Of a stretch of DNA of 8,797 bases, positions 1 through 5,393 are shown one piece after another. The notes under the pieces are model-generated. The model saw only the letters and a program-made list of their open reading frames with translations. It made no database searches and was not told where the DNA came from. The DNA is from Deltaproteobacteria bacterium (GTDB lineage Bacteria > Myxococcota > Polyangia > Haliangiales > Haliangiaceae). A program made the translations under genes and the position numbers. The stretch's first letter is position 1. Each line of letters opens with the position of its first letter. The DNA is taken from positions 1-8,797 of the forward strand of contig JAGSPR010000499.1 of NCBI GenBank assembly GCA_018262455.1, written 5' to 3'.

Positions 1-67
1 AGAACTTCTCCGACACCTGCTTCGTGTCGAAGATCGTGTGGAGCTTGCCGGTTGCTTCGATACCCAT
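1..67 (-). CDS. DUF3127 family protein, N-terminal fragment cut by the window edge
   Basis: The minus strand reads open from the left edge. From the ATG at 67 it begins MGIEATGKLHTIFDTKQVSE, followed by KF. The pattern 'GKLh-IFdTkQVSekF' is what I recall for the start of DUF3127 proteins, small predicted OB-fold (single-stranded-DNA-binding-like) proteins of unknown role. Only 22 residues are visible, so the family call rests on one short motif. The frame stays open upstream, with ATGs at 79 and 97 as alternative starts. I prefer 67 because the family-like sequence begins just after it and a promoter-like pair (TGGGCA, 17 bases, TATGCT) ends 7 bases before it. No Shine-Dalgarno is evident for any of the three. 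The gene diverges from the short plus-strand gene starting at 196. Confidence 0.6.
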   Translation of the reverse strand, partial: MGIEATGKLHTIFDTKQVSEKF

Positions 68-74
68 GCCGCGC

Positions 75-103
75 AGCATAGATCCCGGGTCCGACATTGC
101 CCA
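75..103 (-). promoter_or_regulatory. Candidate promoter of the DUF3127 gene, with little or no leader
   Basis: On the minus strand TGGGCA (103-98) lies exactly 17 bases before TATGCT (80-75). Each hexamer matches the sigma-70 consensus at 4 of 6 positions. TATGCT ends 7 bases before the ATG at 67, so a transcript would start at or next to the start codon. Weak taken alone, but it fits the same arrangement at other genes in the window. Confidence 0.3.
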
Positions 104-179
104 TGACTCACTGGACCGGGTTCGCCGGCACCGGCCTAACACCGCCCAAGGACACACCTTCGTCGTCGGGTTCTGCGGA

Positions 180-185
180 TACACT
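180..185 (+). promoter_or_regulatory. TACACT -10 element just upstream of the 196 start
   Basis: TACACT lies 10 bases before the ATG at 196 (7 before an in-frame GTG at 193). There is no Shine-Dalgarno between them and no good -35 match. The same hexamer sits 11 bases before both divergent starts at 3819 and 3888, so I read it as a -10 box giving a very short or absent leader. Confidence 0.4.
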
Positions 186-195
186 GCGCGGCGTG

Positions 196-573
196 ATGAC
201 AACGATGCGCGCGCTGGTGAACCAGCCCCTGGTCGATCAGGCCTCGCTCACCGTCACCTCGATCCTGTCAGGACCGCCGGCAGGATCGCCGCCCGCACCG
301 CGCGAGGTCGTGCCGGCGCCGACCCTCGCCGGCGTCAACGGCAAGCTCGGGGCGCTCTACAGCGTGACCGACGTGGATGCCCCACCCACAGCGGTGCAGC
401 TCGCCGAGACCGCCACCGCCGAGCGCGAGCTCGCCGCGGTCGGCAAGCGCTGGGAGGCCACGAAGACCGGCGAGCTCGCTCGGCTCAACACCGCGCTCGA
501 GGCGGCTCACCAGCCCGTGATCAAGCCGGAGCTGCGACCTGCGCCGCGCGAAGGCTCCGGCGACGAAGAATGA
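196..573 (+). CDS. Small protein like the C-terminal tail of sortilin/VPS10-type BNR-repeat proteins
   Basis: A 125-residue protein without a signal peptide, membrane segment or catalytic motif. Residues about 27-41 form a Pro/Ala/Gly-rich linker. Residues about 42-110 (from PTLAGVNGKLGALYSV through AELERE-like helices to ARLNTALEAAHQPVI) resemble the helical tail that ends large sortilin-like BNR/WD40 'glycosyl hydrolase' proteins. The preceding propeller, normally many hundreds of residues, is absent from this window in every frame. It is therefore either a 5'-truncated remnant or a free-standing tail domain. The frame extends back to a TTG at 97 and an ATG at 103, but codons 103-195 have clearly fewer G/C third positions (about 70%) than those after 196. 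The TACACT box at 180-185 also favours the later start. The family link is from memory of the tail pattern and is moderate. Confidence 0.5.
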   Translation: MTTMRALVNQPLVDQASLTVTSILSGPPAGSPPAPREVVPAPTLAGVNGKLGALYSVTDVDAPPTAVQLAETATAERELAAVGKRWEATKTGELARLNTALEAAHQPVIKPELRPAPREGSGDEE

Positions 574-631
574 CGTCGGGGCGGGCCTCGCACACCCGCG
601 CACCGCCGACCGTTTGCCGACGGGTGGCAAG

Positions 632-656
632 GACTCGGTCATCGGAGTCGTATTTT
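632..656 (+). terminator. Weak candidate terminator after the short BNR-tail gene
   Basis: GACTC (632-636) and GAGTC (645-649) can form a 5-bp stem with an 8-base loop, followed by GTATTTTG, one of the few T-runs in this GC-rich window. The stem is short, the T-run has only four T's, and it lies about 60 bases past the stop codon at 573, so this is only a candidate. Confidence 0.2.
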
Positions 657-787
657 GTCACCGGCTTGTACCAACGCTGCACATCGGCGGCGTGGGTTGG
701 CACCGTGCGCGAGGCAAGCAGGGTGCTTGCGGTCGTGAGTCGACGGTCCTGCGCTTGCACAATGGATGGATCGGGGAGTTTCGCGCG

Positions 788-816
788 TGTCGGAGTTGGC
801 AGGATGCCATCCGACA
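788..816 (+). promoter_or_regulatory. Strong imperfect hairpin in the 574-853 gap, upstream of the lipoprotein gene
   Basis: Left arm TGTCGGA, a 2-base bulge (GT), then TGGCA; loop GGA; right arm TGCCATCCGACA. This gives 12 base pairs: 797-801 with 805-809 and 788-794 with 810-816. It ends 37 bases before the ATG at 854 and has no T-run, so it does not look like an intrinsic terminator. It could be an mRNA leader structure or an operator dyad. The rest of this 280-base gap shows no ORF with coding composition, no RNA gene and no clear promoter; CACAAT at 758-763 is a possible -10 without a good -35. Confidence 0.45.
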
Positions 817-853
817 ACGGCGGGTTCCTCATTACCTCAACCAAAGAAGACGC

Positions 854-1558
854 ATGCGAACCTACCTTGCATCGACACTCTGCTTGTTCACCGCGTGCAG
901 CGGCAGCAACCTCGATCCCGGGTCGGGCAATGATCCGGGTGGTGGGACCTCGACGCTCGTCGTCGACGGCAACGTCCATGCGAGCCCCCGGATCGCCAAC
1001 GCGGCGAGCGCCGCCGACTTCGACACCGAGTTCTCGGTGCGAGCCTCGCTCAACGGGCTGGAGGTGACGACCGGCACCGTCCAGGTCACCAGCGCGAGCG
1101 GCACGATCGGCCTCGTGTTCCAGCCCGACGGCGGCCAGAAGGGTCGTTGGACGGCCGTCGCGCCGGGCTACGACGAGGTCTACATCCTCGACGTCGTCAG
1201 CGGGGCCGACGAGGTCACCGGCGTGCGAGTGGACGGTCCCGACATCCACGCGTTCACCGATCCGCTCGCGGGCGCGACGGTCGATTCCACGCTGCCGCTA
1301 CCGATCGCATGGTCGTGCGGTGACACCGCCGACGTGGCCACGATCCGCGCCGAGCAGGTCGATAACCTGGCGATCGCGGACACCGGGACGTTCATGCTGC
1401 CGTCGAACGCGCTCAAGGCGGAGGCCGACAAGCCGAAGGAGAACACCGTGCGGCTCGTACGGACCAACCGGGTCACCCCTGCCGGCGCGGTCGGAATTTC
1501 CGAGCTGTCGGTCGGCGTGGAGAACGAGCTCGACCTGATCGCGCAGCCGGCGCCCTAG
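854..1558 (+). CDS. Predicted lipoprotein of unknown function
   Basis: A 234-residue protein beginning MRTYLASTLCLFTACSGSN, a short lipoprotein-type signal. The likely lipidated residue is Cys15 in the box L-F-T-A-C, atypical in having Phe at -3. A Gly/Asp/Ser-rich spacer (about residues 16-32) precedes a body with alternating short beta-strand-like stretches. Cys157 (W-S-C-G-D) is the only clear cysteine after the signal. I do not recognise a family: no catalytic motif, no transmembrane helix, no repeats. The frame is open back to 614, but ATG 854 is chosen because it alone gives a signal peptide; AAAGAAGA just before it is at best a weak ribosome site. It faces the DUF4139 lipoprotein gene tail to tail with a 14-base gap. 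Probably an envelope-anchored protein of the outer membrane or periplasm. Confidence 0.75.
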   Translation: MRTYLASTLCLFTACSGSNLDPGSGNDPGGGTSTLVVDGNVHASPRIANAASAADFDTEFSVRASLNGLEVTTGTVQVTSASGTIGLVFQPDGGQKGRWTAVAPGYDEVYILDVVSGADEVTGVRVDGPDIHAFTDPLAGATVDSTLPLPIAWSCGDTADVATIRAEQVDNLAIADTGTFMLPSNALKAEADKPKENTVRLVRTNRVTPAGAVGISELSVGVENELDLIAQPAP

Positions 1559-1572
1559 CCCTGCGAGCCCTG

Positions 1573-3819
1573 CTAGCTCTTCGGGGCGAGCGGCTCCTTC
1601 GGCATGAGATCGAGGTTCTGCATCGCATCGTCGAGCGCGACCTTCTTCTCGGTGCGGCGGGTCTGCAGCTCGACGAGATCTCGACCGAGCTTGTCACCAT
1701 CCTTCGCGAACTGCTCGAGCCGGTCCGAGAGCTTCTTGCGCAGCGCGCCGGCCGCAGGATCCTTCTTGATCGCCTCGAGGTTGCTGCGGGTCTCCTGCGC
1801 GCGCTGATCGAGCTCGGCGCGCGTGCGGGTCTTGCCCTCGATCTCGGTATCGATGCGCCCGATCTCCTGGCGCAGCTTGACCACCGGCTCGAGCTTGGCT
1901 CGGATCGCGCGATCGAGGTTGCCCTGCGCGAGGATGCCCTCGAACAACGGCAGCGAGCGCGCGTCCCAGATCGACAGCGTGCTGCGCGACGGCGTCTGCT
2001 CGACCACGTCGAGCTTGCCTTCGGTCGCACCCGCGGCGAGCTTGAGCGGGATCAGGTACGCATCCGGGAGGTCCTCGGTCCCCGTTGGGCGCGGCGCGAG
2101 CTGGAAGCTGCCGCCCGCCTTCGGATGCCGGACATAGACGATGAGCTCGGCGGGGCGTGCGGTCTGGCTCTTGACCTCCCACGTCGTGGTGCGACGTGAA
2201 TAGTTCTCGATCTCGATCACGCCGCGAACGATCTTGACGAGCCGGGCCTCGTCGCCCTTGTACTGCTGGCGCGACGACACCAGCAGGCTCGACTCCACCG
2301 CGAACGGGATGGTCACCGCCACCCCTGCGCTCACGGGCTCGCTGATCCCCTCGCCGACGAAGCTCCCACCGGAGTAGATCGAGATAGGCCCGGACTCGAG
2401 CGCGAACGGCGTCGAGTTCTTGAACCGGATCACGCGGTACGGATTGGCCTCGTAGCCCTGCCCCGCGCCGCCCGGCCTGAACAGGAACGTCTCCTCTCCC
2501 TCCACCTTCTGGTTGATGATCGCGACCATCGTCGACGTGCCATCGGGCACGGTCTGCTTCTCGTCGAGGTCATAGCGCGACAGCCCGCTCACGCTGGCCG
2601 CCCTGGTGTTCGCCTGCATCGACTGCGCGAGCGCGTCGGCATCGACCGCTCCGGCTCGGTCCTCCTCCTCCAGGGCCGGCGCATCGCCTCCCCAGTCGTC
2701 GGACTTCGCCTTTTCCGCGGACTTCTTGCCGCCGCCCGCACGCCCACCCGAAGGCATCGCCGGTGGCCTCGGGGCCTTGCTGTCGGCCGGCCGATTGCGC
2801 ACGGGCCCTGGCGCCGGAGGAGGGGATGGCGGCGTCGCGACGCTCGCCGAGGGCTCCGCATAGCCGGCCTCGCCGACCGAGACCCGCGCCCTCCGGTTGC
2901 TGCCGACGGCCGAGAGATCCGTGCGGACCACGTCCCGTGGCGTGTGGAGATCGTACTGGAACGCGATCGGGGCGCCCGAGGTCAGGGCCAGCTTGACGTT
3001 GCGCCAGTCTTCGCCCGTGGTGTTGTCGACCACGGCCCAGCCCTGCAGCAGCGCCTGTCCCTTACCGCTCTCGGGAAGCACCACCCGATAGGTCGGCTTC
3101 CACATCGGCGCACCGACCACGTAGCTCACCACCAGGTCGTGGGAGCTCTTGCCGGCGAGCCGGATCGTGACGTCGACCTGCTGGAACATGCCCTCGCCGG
3201 CGGTGGCATCGAGGCTGCGCTGGAACTGCAGCGCGATGTCGCCGTTATGCAGCGCCACCGACGCCACCTGCGACAGCCGCACCACGCTCATCCGCGAGCC
3301 GCGGATCAGGGTCACCTTGTAGTCGCGCTCGGCTGACTCCCCGCCATCGCCATCGCGCGCGGGGCGGCCGTCCTTGACGATCATCTCGACGATCAGGATC
3401 CGGCCGTCGATCGTGTTGCCATCGTTGGTCCGAAGCGTGACCTCGGTGCCGCGCAGCTTGTCGAGCACCTCGAACAGGCTGCCACTCCCAGGCCCGAGCG
3501 TCGCGTTCGCCGCGTTCGCCCACGCCCTCGGATCGAGCGGCATCGAGATCGACACCGCGCGCCCGCCGTCTCGTTCGACCACGGTCAAGCTCTTCAGCAG
3601 ATCGTTGACCTGATCCTTGCGGACGCGGATCGTGAAGTCGGCTCCGGCCACGCGCCCGCCGCGCTCGAAGTAACCGACGCCGTTGCGATACAGCACCACC
3701 TTGGAGAGGCGCAACGCACCGCCCGTCGTCGAGTACGGCTTGCGAGTGCCGCTGCAGGCGCCGACTACCGCGACGACAGCGAACACCAACCAGATCCTGC
3801 AGGAGGCTCGTGAATTCAT
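1573..3819 (-). CDS. DUF4139 domain-containing lipoprotein
   Basis: A 748-residue protein. Residues 1-22 form a lipoprotein signal ending V-V-G-A-C with Cys22 as the lipidation site. Residues about 36-90 (LSKVVLYRNGVGYFERGGRV) are the N-terminal domain that normally precedes DUF4139. Residues about 214-300 and 413-620 carry DUF4139 beta-rich sequence, including VSYVVGAPMWKPTYRVVL, the NTTGEDW motif and LVSSRQQYKGDEARL. A linker of about 90 residues (318-405), rich in Pro, Ala, Gly and Lys and then acidic, interrupts the two halves. Residues about 635-740 form a charged coiled coil, and the protein ends P-K-S. DUF4139 proteins have no firmly assigned function that I know; the lipidation and coiled coil suggest an envelope structural or adhesion-type role. 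The start at 3819 is fixed by the signal peptide. No Shine-Dalgarno is present; TACACT lies 11 bases upstream. Confidence 0.88.
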   Translation of the reverse strand: MNSRASCRIWLVFAVVAVVGACSGTRKPYSTTGGALRLSKVVLYRNGVGYFERGGRVAGADFTIRVRKDQVNDLLKSLTVVERDGGRAVSISMPLDPRAWANAANATLGPGSGSLFEVLDKLRGTEVTLRTNDGNTIDGRILIVEMIVKDGRPARDGDGGESAERDYKVTLIRGSRMSVVRLSQVASVALHNGDIALQFQRSLDATAGEGMFQQVDVTIRLAGKSSHDLVVSYVVGAPMWKPTYRVVLPESGKGQALLQGWAVVDNTTGEDWRNVKLALTSGAPIAFQYDLHTPRDVVRTDLSAVGSNRRARVSVGEAGYAEPSASVATPPSPPPAPGPVRNRPADSKAPRPPAMPSGGRAGGGKKSAEKAKSDDWGGDAPALEEEDRAGAVDADALAQSMQANTRAASVSGLSRYDLDEKQTVPDGTSTMVAIINQKVEGEETFLFRPGGAGQGYEANPYRVIRFKNSTPFALESGPISIYSGGSFVGEGISEPVSAGVAVTIPFAVESSLLVSSRQQYKGDEARLVKIVRGVIEIENYSRRTTTWEVKSQTARPAELIVYVRHPKAGGSFQLAPRPTGTEDLPDAYLIPLKLAAGATEGKLDVVEQTPSRSTLSIWDARSLPLFEGILAQGNLDRAIRAKLEPVVKLRQEIGRIDTEIEGKTRTRAELDQRAQETRSNLEAIKKDPAAGALRKKLSDRLEQFAKDGDKLGRDLVELQTRRTEKKVALDDAMQNLDLMPKEPLAPKS

Positions 3820-3830
3820 GAGTGCCGGCG

Positions 3831-3836
3831 AGTGTA
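3831..3836 (-). promoter_or_regulatory. TACACT -10 element of the DUF4139 gene
   Basis: On the minus strand TACACT is followed by 11 bases and then the ATG at 3819, with no Shine-Dalgarno between. A start site 6-8 bases past the hexamer would give a leader of only a few bases. Its upstream partner could be GTGACG (3856-3851 on the minus strand), but the spacing of 14 is short. Confidence 0.45.
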
Positions 3837-3846
3837 CCCCCTGGGC

Positions 3847-3856
3847 GTGACGTCAC
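3847..3856. promoter_or_regulatory. Perfect 10-base palindrome GTGACGTCAC between divergent genes
   Basis: GTGACGTCAC equals its own reverse complement and lies almost at the centre of the 68-base divergent gap. It overlaps the -35 position of the ferredoxin promoter: GTGACG is 18 bases from TACACT and matches TTGACA at 4 of 6 positions. On the other strand the same GTGACG is 14 bases from the other TACACT. It may be a shared -35 region, a regulator operator, or both. The sequence does not identify a specific regulator. Confidence 0.4.
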
Positions 3857-3870
3857 ACGAGCGCCTGCCC

Positions 3871-3876
3871 TACACT
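3871..3876 (+). promoter_or_regulatory. TACACT -10 element of the ferredoxin/fusion operon
   Basis: TACACT is followed by 11 bases (no Shine-Dalgarno) and the ATG at 3888. With GTGACG at 3847-3852 and an 18-base spacer it forms the most complete promoter of this type in the window. Predicted leader length is about 3-5 bases. Confidence 0.45.
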
Positions 3877-3887
3877 GTCGGCCACCC

Positions 3888-4184
3888 ATGACCGCCAGCG
3901 ATTCGTGCAAATCCCCGCCCGGCAAGCTCGCGCCGCAGGTCGATCGCGCGAAGTGCGAGGGCAAGACCGAGTGCGTGAAGGTCTGCCCGTTCGACGTGTT
4001 CGAGGTCCGACGGATCGACGATGCCGACTTCGCGCGCCTCGGCCTGTTCGCGAAGCTGAAGAGCGTCGCGCACGGCCGCAAGACGGCCTACGCCCCCCGC
4101 GCCGCGGCGTGCGAAGGCTGCGGCAAGTGCGTCGCGGCCTGTCCCGAGAAAGCGATCCGCCTGGTCCCCGTCGCGGTGAGCTAG
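3888..4184 (+). CDS. Two-cluster 4Fe-4S ferredoxin-type protein
   Basis: A 98-residue cytoplasmic-type protein that should carry electrons through iron-sulphur clusters. The second motif is canonical: Cys75-x2-Cys78-x2-Cys81-x3-Cys85-Pro. The first is Cys23-x2-Lys26-x2-Cys29-x3-Cys33-Pro, with lysine where the second cysteine should be. This matches a ferredoxin subgroup I recall as 'CEGK-dCVrVCPyDVFE'. An extra cysteine at position 7 could serve as a ligand, or cluster I could be [3Fe-4S]. The stretch between the motifs (residues 35-74) is longer than in short clostridial ferredoxins. The frame is open back to 3822, but ATG 3888 is chosen: it keeps the whole domain and follows TACACT by 11 bases. 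No Shine-Dalgarno. The next gene begins 9 bases after its stop, so the two are probably co-transcribed. Electron partner unknown. Confidence 0.85.
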   Translation: MTASDSCKSPPGKLAPQVDRAKCEGKTECVKVCPFDVFEVRRIDDADFARLGLFAKLKSVAHGRKTAYAPRAAACEGCGKCVAACPEKAIRLVPVAVS

Positions 4185-4193
4185 AGTGTCGAC

Positions 4194-5375
4194 GTGCTGC
4201 GCGCGATCGACGGCTTCCATCAGGACACGGTCGGAGACTGGGTGGCGGAGCTGCGCTGCGGCCACGGTCAGCACGTGCGTCATCGCCCTCCTTTCTGGCA
4301 GGTGCCGTGGGTGCAGACGGCCGACGGACGCGCGTCGAAGCTCGGCTCCGAGCTGCCGTGCGTGCTGTGCGACCGGATGGAGCCGCCCGAAGGGCACGCA
4401 GCCTACAAGCGCACGCCCGAGTTCGACGAGCACTCGATCCCGACAGCGCTCTTGAAGGATCACTCCACGGCGGCCGGCGTCTGGGGCGTGATCCACGTGC
4501 TCGAGGGCCGGCTGCGTTACGTCGTCGAACCTCCGCTGGCGCACGAGCACGCGCTCGATCCCACGCACCCCGGGATCGTCGTACCCGAGGTGCTGCACAT
4601 GGCCACCGCCCGCCGCAGCCTGTTGCCCCGCGAGCACGGTGCGTACTTCCAGCTCGCGATCCCGCTGCTCACCGCGGGCGTGCTCCACGCGCCCACGGTC
4701 GCGACCTGCGCGCTGACCGCTGCCGCCGCGCTCGCGTTCCTCGCCAACGAACCGCTCCTGGTCGCGCTCGGCCATCGCGGGCCGCGCATGCTCGAGCACG
4801 ACGGGCCCCGCGCGCGTCGCCGGCTCGCGCTGCTGGCGACCGCGGCCCTCGTCACCGGCGCCGCAGGACTCGCGGCCGCACCGCGAGACGCCACGATCGT
4901 GGCGGTCGTGGTCGCGATCCCGGTGGTCGCGGTCCTCGCGCTCGCGTGGCGGCGCGCCGAGCACACGATCGTCGGTGAGCTGATCGCGGCGCTCGCGCTC
5001 ACCGGCGCGTCGGCTCCCGTGCTCGTCGCCGGCGGGACGGCGCCCGGGCCGGCGGTCGCGATGTGGCTCGCGTGGGCGCTCGGGTTCGGCGCCACGGTGC
5101 TCGCGGTCCATCGGGTGATCGCACGGCACACCCGTCCGGCCACCGCGATCGATCGGGTGATCGCCGCCGCGCTCGTCGCGATCACGCTCGCATGTTTCGG
5201 CCTCGCCCCCCGGCTCCCCGCCCTCGCGATCCCCATCCTGCTCGTGGCGGTGGCCGCGGCCCTCGTCCTCGTGCCACCCCCGGCGACGCGGTTGCGGACG
5301 GTCGGAGTCGCGATCGTCGTCGCGGCCGCGGGCTCGAGCACCCTCGCGTGGCTGTTCGGCGCGGCCGCCCCCTGA
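4194..5375 (+). CDS. Three-part fusion: DUF3565 - DUF1971 - YwiC-like membrane protein
   Basis: A 393-residue protein. Residues about 3-62 match DUF3565 (AIDGFHQDTVGDWVAEL, CGHGQHVRH), with Cys22, His24, Cys56 and Cys59 placed as a possible metal site. Residues about 71-135 match DUF1971, the cupin-like domain linked to TehB tellurite resistance (YKRTPEFDE, LLKDHSTAAGVWGVIHVLEG, PGIVVPEVLH). From Met136 the protein becomes YwiC-like: RRSLLPREHGAYFQLAIPLL, LANEPLL, then about eight Ala/Val/Leu-rich membrane segments to the C-terminus. The DUF1971 part stops at 'PEVLH' and lacks the usual last 15 or so residues (P-V-R-F-F-V-E-F type). The start is GTG 4194, 9 bases after the ferredoxin stop, giving DUF3565 its full N-terminus. 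Biochemical function unknown; the context suggests redox or nitrosative/oxyanion stress. The family names are recalled, not searched. Confidence 0.8.
   Translation: MLRAIDGFHQDTVGDWVAELRCGHGQHVRHRPPFWQVPWVQTADGRASKLGSELPCVLCDRMEPPEGHAAYKRTPEFDEHSIPTALLKDHSTAAGVWGVIHVLEGRLRYVVEPPLAHEHALDPTHPGIVVPEVLHMATARRSLLPREHGAYFQLAIPLLTAGVLHAPTVATCALTAAAALAFLANEPLLVALGHRGPRMLEHDGPRARRRLALLATAALVTGAAGLAAAPRDATIVAVVVAIPVVAVLALAWRRAEHTIVGELIAALALTGASAPVLVAGGTAPGPAVAMWLAWALGFGATVLAVHRVIARHTRPATAIDRVIAAALVAITLACFGLAPRLPALAIPILLVAVAAALVLVPPPATRLRTVGVAIVVAAAGSSTLAWLFGAAAP
4587..4601 (+). promoter_or_regulatory. Internal ribosome site and ATG at the DUF1971/YwiC junction
   Basis: GAGG (4587-4590) lies 8 bases before an in-frame ATG at 4599, exactly where the YwiC-like part begins (Met136 of the long protein). 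This is an acceptable Shine-Dalgarno and start, so a separate membrane protein of about 258 residues could be made from the same mRNA. GAGG is also part of ordinary codons (CCC GAG GTG), so chance is possible. Confidence 0.35.
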
Positions 5376-5393
5376 CCGTCGGACGAAACCGGC

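Noticed and set aside
611..630. TTGCC/GGCAA inverted repeat
   Set aside because: Only 5 bp around a 7-base loop, within what GC-rich sequence gives by chance.
614..853. N-terminal extension of the lipoprotein gene back to 614
   Set aside because: It would bury the signal peptide, lacks coding-type third positions and runs through the strong hairpin at 788-816.
1555..1576. CTAGC/GCTAG inverted repeat between the convergent genes ending at 1558 and 1573, as a shared terminator
   Set aside because: Only 5 bp with a 12-base loop and no T-runs; it arises mainly because both stop codons are TAG.
3870..5129. 419-residue minus-strand frame opposite the ferredoxin and fusion genes
   Set aside because: Extremely Arg/Asp/Gly-rich low-complexity translation lying across two genes with clear domains; a shadow.
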